Assembly (NCBI GenBank): GCA_955652345.1
Contig: CATPBV010000233.1
Location: 1-6,445, forward strand
Length of the DNA stretch: 6,445 bases
Origin: an uncultured Solirubrobacteraceae bacterium
GTDB lineage: Bacteria; Actinomycetota; Thermoleophilia; Solirubrobacterales; Solirubrobacteraceae
Direction: 5' to 3'
The notes below the pieces were generated by a model that was given only the letters and a program-made list of their open reading frames with translations, did no database searches and had not been told where the DNA came from. Position 1 is the stretch's first letter, and every line of letters starts with the position of its first letter. The position numbers were made by a program, and so were the translations under genes. This document shows positions 1-5,780 of this stretch, piece after piece.

Positions 1-620
1 ATCGGATACGGCTCTCCCGTCGTAGCGATGTACAGCGTTCCTCCCCGCGTCAGGCTGTGGATCGCGAGCACCTGCTGGCCGTGGACCGTTCCGGTCGGGC
101 CCTTCACGAACGTCGCCCGCCGCAACAGGAACTCTCTGAACAGCGCCCGCAGATTGGCCAGCCTGGCGATCCCCGCCACGTGCGCGGTCGATGGAACCTG
201 GACCCACCGTCCGTTGAGCCTCTGCGCGAGCGTCTGACTAAGGAATTTGCGCCAGAAGTGCTCGCCCCCGTTCAGGTACATGACGGGACCGAGGGCGACG
301 AACCTGACCCGGAGTCCCTGCGTCGCGAGCTCGCCGATCGAGCCTCGGCCTGCGACAACACGAAGGTCGAACACGAGCGGGCTCCCATCGCTGACAACAT
401 CCCCCGCTACATGAACCGTTTGCGCGCTAGCCGCAGCGCTCAACGCGGCCCTGAGGATCTGGGCTGGGGAGCGGGCGGCGATCCCGTTGTTGGAGGTTGG
501 AGCGGTTGCCGTGCCAGGGGTCGACGCGACCGTCGTGTGGCTGGACGAGCCGCCGCAGGCGCCTACAGCGCCTGCGGCGAGCAGCGTCGCCGCCATGGTG
601 AGGATCCGGCGGGTCAGCAC
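1..620 (-). CDS. Lipoprotein, second of a tandem pair (LppX/LprG-like), 3' end off the window
   Basis: The frame is open from a GTG at 620-618 to the left edge, giving 206 codons; the C-terminus is missing. The first residues are MLTRRILTM, followed by an Ala/Leu-rich hydrophobic stretch ending VGAC, so a lipoprotein signal peptide with the lipidated cysteine at residue 22. A Ser/Thr/Pro/Ala-rich tether follows to about residue 48. From the SPAQIL segment onward it aligns without gaps to the neighbouring lipoprotein; by hand I count 69 identities in 156 positions, including shared MYLNGG/VYINGG, FW, HGQQV/NGQQV and GGTL..ATTG.PYP. The GTG start is preferred over ATG 596 because it restores the basic n-region and puts the cysteine at 22 as in the paralogue. 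The predicted site is the outer face of the membrane. By analogy with LprG/LppX/LolA-like proteins it may bind a lipid or other hydrophobic ligand; that role is inference only. About 40 residues should lie beyond the edge. Confidence 0.85.
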   Translation of the reverse strand, partial: MLTRRILTMAATLLAAGAVGACGGSSSHTTVASTPGTATAPTSNNGIAARSPAQILRAALSAAASAQTVHVAGDVVSDGSPLVFDLRVVAGRGSIGELATQGLRVRFVALGPVMYLNGGEHFWRKFLSQTLAQRLNGRWVQVPSTAHVAGIARLANLRALFREFLLRRATFVKGPTGTVHGQQVLAIHSLTRGGTLYIATTGEPYP

Positions 621-628
621 TTCGGGCG

Positions 629-632
629 CCCT
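629..632 (-). promoter_or_regulatory. Probable ribosome binding site of the second lipoprotein gene
   Basis: On the minus strand the bases read AGGG, 8 nt before the GTG at 620. They overlap the TAG stop (633-631) of the upstream lipoprotein gene, so a terminating ribosome would sit on this site. This supports the GTG start and suggests translational coupling. The motif is short, so support is moderate. Confidence 0.45.
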
Positions 633-1314
633 AGAGGCCGAACTTGGACGCGTCGATCGCGTTCGCCGGCGCGCTCAGCGAGACCGGCTGGTTGTACTGG
701 TCGAACACGACCTGTCCTGCCTGGGCTCCGACCTTGCGGATCTCGATCGGGTACGGCTGCCCGGTCGTGGCGACGAACAACGTTCCGCCCTTAGTGGTGT
801 CGCGGACCGCGACCACCTGCTGCCCGTTGACGGTGGTCGTCTGGCCCTTTGCCAGCGTTCCGTACTTCGAGAACACCTGAGAGAACAGCTCGCGCACGTT
901 CGTCAGTCTCCCGAGAGACGCGAAGTTGCCGGTGGCCGTGGTCTTCAGCCACTTGCCCGCGAGCGCCTGTGCGACGGTCGGGTTGCCGAACGTCTGCCAG
1001 AAGCTCGGTCCGCCGTTGATGTAGACGTACTGACCGACGCTGACGAGCTTGAAGCTGAGACCGCGCGAGGTCAGCGAACCGGTCGCGCCCTTTCCTGAGA
1101 CGAGGTGCAGGTCGATCGTGATCGGCGTGCCGCTGGAGAGGATCGAGCCGGAGATGTGCACGGACTGGACCCCCTGGATCGCGTGGCTCGCGGCGTTGAG
1201 GATCCCGGTGGGCGACTTCGAGGAGACCCCGTTGTCGGAGGAGCCACCGCACGCGGCGAGCGCGGCGGCAGCAACTACAGCTGAGAGAGACAGGGTGAGG
1301 TGTTTGATTTTCAT
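631..1314 (-). CDS. Lipoprotein, first of a tandem pair (LppX/LprG-like)
   Basis: The gene encodes 227 residues, ATG to TAG. The N-terminus MKIKHLTLSLSAVV runs into an Ala-rich segment ending LAAC, a clear lipobox with the modified cysteine at residue 22. A flexible GGSSDNG-type linker precedes the mature domain, which begins near residue 35. That domain looks like alternating beta strands (VHISGSI, ITIDLHLV, VYINGG, GTLFVATTGQPYPIEI, VVFDQYNQPVSLSAP), consistent with the half-barrel of LppX/LprAFG and LolA-like lipid carriers. I assign this by pattern, without a profile search. It starts 7 bases after the menH stop and ends 10 bases before the next lipoprotein start, so the three genes are probably co-transcribed. 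No good Shine-Dalgarno sequence precedes the ATG, so translation may depend on coupling to menH. The ligand is unknown. Confidence is high for a lipoprotein and low for any transport role. Confidence 0.9.
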   Translation of the reverse strand: MKIKHLTLSLSAVVAAAALAACGGSSDNGVSSKSPTGILNAASHAIQGVQSVHISGSILSSGTPITIDLHLVSGKGATGSLTSRGLSFKLVSVGQYVYINGGPSFWQTFGNPTVAQALAGKWLKTTATGNFASLGRLTNVRELFSQVFSKYGTLAKGQTTTVNGQQVVAVRDTTKGGTLFVATTGQPYPIEIRKVGAQAGQVVFDQYNQPVSLSAPANAIDASKFGL

Positions 1315-1321
1315 GGTGCGG

Positions 1322-2068
1322 TCATCGGATCGTGGCCCGAAACCTTGAGCGTCGCTCGGCGATAATCGTTGCCACGTCCTCGGGCGCCTCGAGGTGGACC
1401 GCGTGCCCGGCCCGTGGAACGACCACAGTCTCTGCCCGCGGGAGCTCCGCGGCCACCCTTTCGGCAGTCTCGCGGAACTTGTGGTCGTGCTCGCCCACGA
1501 CCAGCGTCACCGGGATCGCCAGCGACCCGAGCTGACCCCATAGTGAGGGCAGCGCGCCTGTTCCGAGTCCGCGGAGCGCGCTCGCCAGCCCGGCGGGAGT
1601 GCTGCGCAGACGGTCCGCGTGCGCGGCCGCGGCAACGTGCGGGGGCTGACCACTCAGGATCGGCGTTTGCGCCCAGCGCGCCGCGACGTCCTCGATGCTC
1701 GCGCTCTCGATCTCGTCCGCCAGCCCGTCGTCCGCCTGACGGCGGGCGCGGCGCTCGCCAGGCTCCGCGATCCCAGGACTCGCGCCGATCAGCACCAACC
1801 CACGTATGCGAGTCTCGAGGCGCAGCGCCGCGTGCAGCGCGATCCGGCCCCCCATCGAGTACCCGACCAGAGTGAAGCTCCCCGGCGCCTGTGCTGCAAG
1901 GTCCCCGAGCACCGCCTCGAGCGTCACCGGCCGCGCCCCAGCGGCCGAGCCGTGGCCGCGGATGTCGGGCGCGAGCGCCCGGTAGCGTTCCGGCAGCGCC
2001 GCTCTCACCGGGTCCCAGCTCGCGCCGGTGTGCGTGAACCCGTGCAGGAGGACGATCTGCGGCGCCAT
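1322..2068 (-). CDS. menH: MenH: SHCHC synthase (alpha/beta hydrolase fold)
   Basis: This is a 248-residue alpha/beta hydrolase, the usual length for MenH. The expected role is elimination of pyruvate from SEPHCHC, the MenD product, giving 2-succinyl-6-hydroxy-2,4-cyclohexadiene-1-carboxylate in menaquinone synthesis, in the cytosol. Visible features are the oxyanion-region LLHGFTHTG (residues 7-15), APDIRGHG (33-40), the nucleophile elbow GYSMGGR with Ser71, the cap segment ERRARRQADD (105-114) resembling the arginine-rich cap of MenH proteins, the acid loop VGEHDHKF with Asp195, and GHAVHLEAP with His222. The start is fixed, because an in-frame TGA lies at 2080-2078 and ATG 2068 is the only start before the first beta strand. 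No Shine-Dalgarno sequence is evident. The gene diverges from menD, and two lipoprotein genes follow closely on the same strand. A generic hydrolase is the alternative, but GYSMGGR together with the menD neighbour makes MenH strongly preferred. Confidence 0.88.
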   Translation of the reverse strand: MAPQIVLLHGFTHTGASWDPVRAALPERYRALAPDIRGHGSAAGARPVTLEAVLGDLAAQAPGSFTLVGYSMGGRIALHAALRLETRIRGLVLIGASPGIAEPGERRARRQADDGLADEIESASIEDVAARWAQTPILSGQPPHVAAAAHADRLRSTPAGLASALRGLGTGALPSLWGQLGSLAIPVTLVVGEHDHKFRETAERVAAELPRAETVVVPRAGHAVHLEAPEDVATIIAERRSRFRATIR

Positions 2069-2079
2069 CTCAGGCGATC
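2069..2079. other. 11-bp divergent gap between the menH and menD start codons
   Basis: Only 11 bases separate the two start codons, which point away from each other. Each start is bounded upstream by an in-frame stop: TGA at 2080-2078 for menH and TGA at 2035-2037 for menD. Neither gene can therefore be extended to swallow the gap. There is no room for two promoters, so each transcript must start inside the other gene or be leaderless. The only Shine-Dalgarno-like bases for menD are AGG at 2072-2074, 5 nt before the ATG, which is weak. Confidence 0.75.
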
Positions 2080-3804
2080 ATGACGGCCACCGACACCTAT
2101 CTGCTGCTGCGAGCGTTTTGCGACGAGCTGTCCCGCTGCGGTCTGCGGCACGCCTGCACCTCTCCGGGATCGCGCTGCACGCCGATCGTCCTGTCGCTCG
2201 TTCGCCACCCGGAGATCCGCTGTTGGTCGCACCTCGACGAGCGTTGCGGCGGCTTCTTCGCGCTCGGGGCGGCAAAGGCGTCCGGATCCCCGGTGGCGGT
2301 CACATGCACCTCCGGGACCGCCGCGGCGAATCTGGCGCCGGCGGTGACCGAGGCATACCAGGCGCGGGTCCCGCTGATCATCCTGACCGCGGACCGGCCG
2401 GCGGAGCTCCGCGACGTTGGCGCCGGCCAGACGATCGACCAGCTGAAGATCTACGGCGCTGCGGTCAAGTGGTTCTTCGAGCTCGAGCTCGCGGACCCCA
2501 CCGAGGAGCGTCTGCGCTGGATTCGCGGCCTCGCCTGCAGGGTGTACTGGACGACGCTCGACGGGCGGCCGGGGCCGGTCCACGTGAACGTCCCTCTCCG
2601 CGACCCGCTGACGCTGTCAGAGGAGCTTCCGGAGGATCGCGGCGGCCGCGCGGGAGGGAGACCGTGGGTCGAGCGGATCCGCGCTGCGCCGGGGTCTCCG
2701 ACCGGCAGGACGCGGTTGCCCGCACGCGGCGTGGTCGTTGCCGGGCGCTACGAGCGCGACCTCGAGCTTGGACCGGCGGTCGCGATGTTCGCCGAGCACG
2801 CGGGCTTCCCGCTGCTCGCCGCCCCGCTATCGGGGGCACGCCGCGGCCCGGCGGCGATCGCCCACTACGACGCCCTGCTCCGCGACGAGGCGTTGTATGC
2901 CCAGCTGCCACCGGAGCTCGTCATCCGGATCGGCGACCTCCCGACCTCCAAGCCGCTCCGAGCCTGGCTCGCGTCCCTGCGCGACACCCCACAGATCGCG
3001 CTCGATCCGGAGGGCGCATGGCAGGACCCCTCGGGTGCACTCACCGCGGTCGATCGCGGCGACCCCGCATCCGTGCTTGCGGCGCTGACCCCCGACACTC
3101 CCGAGGACCCCGACTGGCTGGCAGCGTGGCGCGCGGCCGACGACGCTGCCGAGCACGTGATCGTGCAGACGCTCGGCGAGGACCTGTCAGAGCCTCTGGT
3201 GGCGAGGGTCCTGGCCGAGTGGCTTCCCGCGGAGGCCACGATGTTCGTCGCATCATCGATGCCGATCCGCGACGTCGAGCTGTTCTGCGGCGCGCGCGAG
3301 CTGGCGCCGCGGATGCTCTCCAACCGCGGCGCAAACGGGATCGACGGGACCGTCTCGAGCGCCTTCGGGGTCGCCGCCGTCGCGTGCGGCCCCACTGTTC
3401 TGCTGACGGGAGACGTGGCGCTCGTCCACGATCTCGCGGGCCTGCTGGCGGCCCGGCGGCTCGGGTTGCGACTGGTGGTCGTGCTGCTCAACAACGATGG
3501 CGGCGGGATCTTTCACTTCCTCCCGGTGGCCGACGAGCGCGACGCCTTCGAGGAGCACGTCGCCACGCCCCACGGGCTCGACTTCGAGAAGGCCGCTGAG
3601 ATGTTCGGCTGCGACTACGCGCAACCAGGCGGCCTACGGGAGCTGCGTACCATCCTCGACGATGCGCTCGCCGCGGAGCGCACGACGGTCATCGAGATCC
3701 GCACCGACCGCGCGGAGAACCTCGCGCTTCACCGGCGGGTGGCCGCGGCGGTGCAGCGTGCCCTGGCTAACCCGCAAGGGCCGGAAGCAGCGCCTCGAGC
3801 TTGA
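2080..3804 (+). CDS. menD: MenD: SEPHCHC synthase (thiamine-diphosphate enzyme)
   Basis: This 574-residue protein is slightly longer than the usual 550-560 or so. It condenses 2-oxoglutarate, after decarboxylation on thiamine diphosphate, with isochorismate to form SEPHCHC, the first committed step of menaquinone synthesis. Visible features are the phosphate/substrate motif SPGSRCTP (28-35), the cofactor-activating glutamate in HLDERCGGFFALG (Glu54), the VTCTSGTAAANL and LTADRP segments of the Pyr domain, a central Rossmann-like domain (about 190-350), and the C-terminal PP domain. There LLTGDVALVHD (Gly444-Asp445) and LLNNDGGGIF (Asn471-Asn472) form the metal and diphosphate site with the normal spacing. 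Oddities are a cysteine where most MenD proteins have Ser or Asn in GSR[SN]TP, and seven cysteines within the first 76 residues. The start is the first possible ATG after an in-frame stop at 2035. The 3' end overlaps menF by 38 bases. Confidence 0.96.
   Translation: MTATDTYLLLRAFCDELSRCGLRHACTSPGSRCTPIVLSLVRHPEIRCWSHLDERCGGFFALGAAKASGSPVAVTCTSGTAAANLAPAVTEAYQARVPLIILTADRPAELRDVGAGQTIDQLKIYGAAVKWFFELELADPTEERLRWIRGLACRVYWTTLDGRPGPVHVNVPLRDPLTLSEELPEDRGGRAGGRPWVERIRAAPGSPTGRTRLPARGVVVAGRYERDLELGPAVAMFAEHAGFPLLAAPLSGARRGPAAIAHYDALLRDEALYAQLPPELVIRIGDLPTSKPLRAWLASLRDTPQIALDPEGAWQDPSGALTAVDRGDPASVLAALTPDTPEDPDWLAAWRAADDAAEHVIVQTLGEDLSEPLVARVLAEWLPAEATMFVASSMPIRDVELFCGARELAPRMLSNRGANGIDGTVSSAFGVAAVACGPTVLLTGDVALVHDLAGLLAARRLGLRLVVVLLNNDGGGIFHFLPVADERDAFEEHVATPHGLDFEKAAEMFGCDYAQPGGLRELRTILDDALAAERTTVIEIRTDRAENLALHRRVAAAVQRALANPQGPEAAPRA
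3767..3804. other. 38-bp tail-to-tail overlap of menD and menF
   Basis: The last 38 bases of menD (plus strand, stop TGA 3802-3804) are also the last 38 bases of menF (minus strand, stop TAG 3769-3767). Neither frame looks degenerate: menF still ends in a family-typical LKLEALLPAL, while menD ends in a variable Pro/Ala tail. I see no GC hairpin with a T-run, so no intrinsic terminator separates the converging transcripts, and read-through would make antisense RNA to each gene. Confidence 0.8.
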
Positions 3805-4693
3805 GCTCGGACTCGGCGAGCTCGGCGGCAGGATCCGAGTCGCGGACGATCCCGCAGCCGGTGTACATGCGAGCGACGTGTCCGCGCAGCAGGGCGCAGC
3901 GGAGCGCAACGCACAGCTCTCCGTCGCCGGCTGCGTCGGTCCACCCGACGGGACCCGCGTACCAGCCCCGGTCGAGCCCCTCGAGCGCCGGGATCAGGCG
4001 CCCTGCCAGCTCGCCCGGCTCGCCCCCCACCGCGGGAGTCGGGTGAAGCAGGCCCGCCAGCTCGATCGTGCCGAGCGGCTTGGAGAGCTGCGCGCGGATC
4101 GGCGTCCCGAGATGCTGGATGTTCGCGACCTTCACCAGTGCCGGCTCCGGCGCGGCCGTCACCCACAGCGCATGCGGGCGCAGCGCGCGGACGATCCGCG
4201 CCGCGACGATCATGTTCTCCTCCCGGTCCTTGTCGCTGCGGAGCAGCTGCTCGCCGAGGTGGGCGTCGACCGCGGGGTCCGCGCTGCGGCGGATCGACCC
4301 CGCCAAAGCGACAGTGCTGGCGCGTTGCCCCTCGCGCCGTACCAGCAGCTCTGGACTCGCAGCCACGAACGTCGCGTCGCCACGACCCACGGCGAACACG
4401 TAGCACGAACGGAACGCCTCGCGTAGCAGCCCGATCACGGCTGCCGGGTCGTGATCGGCGGGCGCGTGAACCTCGACCTCTCGGGCCAGCACGATCTTCT
4501 CGAGCTCGCCGGCGCGGATGCGCTGCACGGCGCGGGCCACCGCCTCCTCGAAGTGCGCCGGCGGAATCGGGCTGACCACCTTGTACGCGCCGGATGGCGA
4601 GGGGTCGAGCAGGGGGAGCTGTGCGGGGCGAAGCTCCGACAGGCGGCGCTGCGCCCGCGCCAGAAGGTCCTCGAGCGTGTCGTCGGGGGCCAC
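3767..4693 (-). CDS. menF: C-terminal chorismate-binding domain of MenF, downstream of the amber codon
   Basis: The open frame after the amber codon has its first GTG at 4693, giving 308 residues and containing the whole chorismate-binding domain. Seen in order are the catalytic base in GELEKIVLAR (Lys66 of this piece, matching Lys190 of E. coli MenF and Lys147 of EntC), the general acid in AASPELLVRR, LAGSIRRS, DKDREENMIVAARI with acidic Mg-binding-type residues, the isochorismate-synthase hallmark LHPTPAVGG, DRGWYAGPVGW, and YTGCGIVRDSDPAAELAESE near the end. LHPTPAVGG and the adjacent menD favour isochorismate synthase over TrpE or PabB. No purine-rich ribosome site precedes the GTG, and no ATG occurs between the stop and it, so independent translation would need reinitiation after the amber codon. 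I therefore regard it mainly as half of the broken gene. Confidence 0.7.
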   Translation of the reverse strand: MAPDDTLEDLLARAQRRLSELRPAQLPLLDPSPSGAYKVVSPIPPAHFEEAVARAVQRIRAGELEKIVLAREVEVHAPADHDPAAVIGLLREAFRSCYVFAVGRGDATFVAASPELLVRREGQRASTVALAGSIRRSADPAVDAHLGEQLLRSDKDREENMIVAARIVRALRPHALWVTAAPEPALVKVANIQHLGTPIRAQLSKPLGTIELAGLLHPTPAVGGEPGELAGRLIPALEGLDRGWYAGPVGWTDAAGDGELCVALRCALLRGHVARMYTGCGIVRDSDPAAELAESELKLEALLPALAG

Positions 4694-4744
4694 GTCGAGG
4701 TTGAGCGTCGCGGCCGCGTGGCTCCCGCGGCGGGCGAGGGACAG

Positions 4745-4747
4745 CTA
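4745..4747 (-). other. In-frame TAG at codon 156 of menF
   Basis: The plus strand reads cta, so the minus strand reads TAG. One substitution at base 4747 restores GAG (Glu), CAG (Gln) or AAG (Lys). A charged residue commonly follows the VP at this point in the family, so G-to-T on the minus strand (Glu to amber) is my preferred guess. Both flanks stay in the same frame. Confidence 0.85.
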
Positions 4748-5212
4748 GGGCACGATCAGCGAAGCGGGCGCAAACCCCTCCCACGCGTGCGAGCCACCGC
4801 CGTCGGAGGCAAACGCGAAGCCTCCGAGCGCGATCAGGCCCGAGCCAGGAGGGCCCGGATGGTCGTCGAGGATCGCGCCGGCCACTAGCGCGCGCCAGTG
4901 CGCGGCTACCGCAGCGAACCGATCCTGACCGTGGGCCTCGAGCCCGCGAGTGCACCCCAGCCCCGCGATCGCGGAGCCGTCCCGATCGGGTTGCTCCATG
5001 CAGAACCATTGCTCGCCGGCCCTGCGCGCCGCCGCGACCAGCGCGGTGGGATCGGTCGCCGCGTCGAGCGCGGCGGTCAGGCTGACGAGCGCCGGCGCGC
5101 CGCTCGAGCGGGCACGCCGCAGGGCGCTCTCGAAACGCTCGTCGATCCGGGGGAACGCGTCGAGCCCGAGCCAGTCTCCGCGCGCCGATACCCGCGCCGC
5201 GACGTCGCCCAT
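4745..5212 (-). CDS. menF: N-terminal fragment of isochorismate synthase MenF
   Basis: This 155-residue piece lies before the amber codon. It holds the variable N-terminal part of the chorismate-utilising fold. ARVSARGDWLGLDAFPRIDE opens the protein; ALVSLTAALDAATDP, EQWFCMEQPDRDGSAIAGLG, DRFAAVAAHWRAL and GLIALGGFAFAS (about residues 126-137) follow, the last being the typical GGFAF strand, before the WEGFAPASLIVP end. It has no catalytic residues of its own, so alone it should be inactive. ATG 5212 is the first plausible start after the ilvN stop; no clear Shine-Dalgarno sequence precedes it. Its product might be made and degraded, or might pair with the C-terminal piece if that is translated. 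Confidence 0.7.
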   Translation of the reverse strand: MGDVAARVSARGDWLGLDAFPRIDERFESALRRARSSGAPALVSLTAALDAATDPTALVAAARRAGEQWFCMEQPDRDGSAIAGLGCTRGLEAHGQDRFAAVAAHWRALVAGAILDDHPGPPGSGLIALGGFAFASDGGGSHAWEGFAPASLIVP

Positions 5213-5219
5213 CGCGCGG

Positions 5220-5777
5220 CTAGGTCTCGGTCCGCCCGCGCGAGATCGCGATCTCGCCGGTCCTGGCCATCTCGATCAGACCGAACGGCCGCACCAGGCT
5301 CTCGAACGCCTCGATCTTGTCGTCGGTGCCGGTCACCTCGACCACCACCGAGCGTTTGGTCACGTCGACCACCTTGGCGCGGAAGATCTCGCAGATCTGC
5401 ATCACCTCAGAGCGGGCTGCCCCGTCGGTTGCGATCTTGAACAGGGCGAGCTCCCGGGCGAGCGTCTCCTCGGGCTCGAGGTCGCGGATCTTGAGCACGT
5501 TGACGAGCTTGTGCAGCTGCTTGGTGACCTGATCGATCGGGTGGACCGCTCCGTCGAGGGTCAGGGTGATTCGCGAGATGCTGTCGTCGTCGGTCGGCCC
5601 GACGGCAAGGGTGTCGATGTTGAATCCCCGCCGCGCGAACAAGCCGGCGATCCTGGTCAGCACGCCGGGCTTGTTCTCGACCAGGATCGCCAGCGTGTGC
5701 TTGCGCCCCGTCCGCAGACCCACCGACGCCTCGAGCTCGTCGAGGGACAGGACTTCCTTGGTGCCCGGCTCGCCCAC
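5220..5777 (-). CDS. ilvN: IlvN: acetolactate synthase regulatory (small) subunit
   Basis: This 185-residue protein is the ACT-domain regulatory subunit that activates IlvB and confers feedback inhibition by branched-chain amino acids, in the cytosol. The ACT domain spans about residues 27-100 and opens HTLAILVENKPGVL, then GLFARRGFNIDTLAVGPT. The residues that bind valine in E. coli IlvH (Asn11, Gly14, Asn29) are all present as Asn35, Gly38 and Asn53, so valine sensitivity is predicted. The C-terminal ALS domain follows, with LARELALFKI, EIFRAKVVDV, VVEVTGTDDKIEAF and a GLIEMARTG end. The gene starts with GTG 5777, 3 bases after the ilvB stop, and ends with TAG 7 bases before menF. The first 26 residues extend beyond the usual IlvN N-terminus. 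An in-frame GTG at 5723-5721 with GAGG 5 nt upstream would give about 167 residues, closer to the family norm, so the true start is uncertain. Confidence 0.95.
   Translation of the reverse strand: MGEPGTKEVLSLDELEASVGLRTGRKHTLAILVENKPGVLTRIAGLFARRGFNIDTLAVGPTDDDSISRITLTLDGAVHPIDQVTKQLHKLVNVLKIRDLEPEETLARELALFKIATDGAARSEVMQICEIFRAKVVDVTKRSVVVEVTGTDDKIEAFESLVRPFGLIEMARTGEIAISRGRTET
5721..5732 (-). promoter_or_regulatory. Possible alternative ilvN start with its ribosome binding site
   Basis: On the minus strand GAGG (5732-5729) lies 5 nt before an in-frame GTG (5723-5721), just upstream of the ACT domain. The far start at 5777 lacks an equally good site. This alternative is plausible but unproven, because short GAGG matches are common in GC-rich coding DNA. 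Confidence 0.35.
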
Positions 5778-5780
5778 CGC

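Larger units (their letters stand above)
3767..5212 (-). pseudogene. menF: MenF isochorismate synthase interrupted by an in-frame amber codon
   Basis: From ATG 5212 to TAG 3767 there is one continuous frame of 481 codons, of which codon 156 is TAG (4747-4745). MenF/EntC proteins usually have about 390-460 residues. Residues before the stop end GFAPASLIVP; the codons after it read LSLARRGSHAAATLNLDVAP, the expected continuation, so no bases are lost or gained. The product would convert chorismate to isochorismate, the MenD substrate. Apart from the stop nothing looks decayed: the catalytic motifs are intact and composition matches the neighbours. This suggests a very recent nonsense mutation or a base-calling error. 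It lies 7 bases after ilvN on the same strand, so probably in the ilvBN transcript. TAG ends other genes here, so routine decoding as an amino acid is unlikely. If the base is wrong, this is simply an intact menF. Confidence 0.82.

Noticed and set aside
2046..2051. Perfect AGGAGG on the plus strand upstream of menD
   Set aside because: It is 28 nt from the menD ATG and no start codon lies at functional spacing. On the other strand these bases encode the conserved Leu-Leu of MenH.
2028..3599. Plus-strand open frame of 523 codons overlapping menD in another frame
   Set aside because: The translation is Arg/Gly/Ala-rich without family motifs, and it lies across the unmistakable menD frame. Long shadow frames are expected at this GC content.
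3793..3824. Inverted repeats of the CGAGCT/AGCTCG type near the menD stop, considered as a terminator
   Set aside because: The arms are short with a 2-nt loop, there is no T-run on either strand, and the bases lie inside menF coding sequence.
4745..4747. Pyrrolysine or other programmed recoding at the menF TAG
   Set aside because: The site is at a linker after the GGFAF strand, not a catalytic position. TAG is used as an ordinary stop three other times in the window, and no recoding element is visible.
3729..5009. Minus-strand open frame of 426 codons crossing the menF amber codon in another frame
   Set aside because: It could suggest a frameshift route around the stop, but its translation is arginine-rich and unlike isochorismate synthase. 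The real family sequence is in the interrupted frame on both sides.
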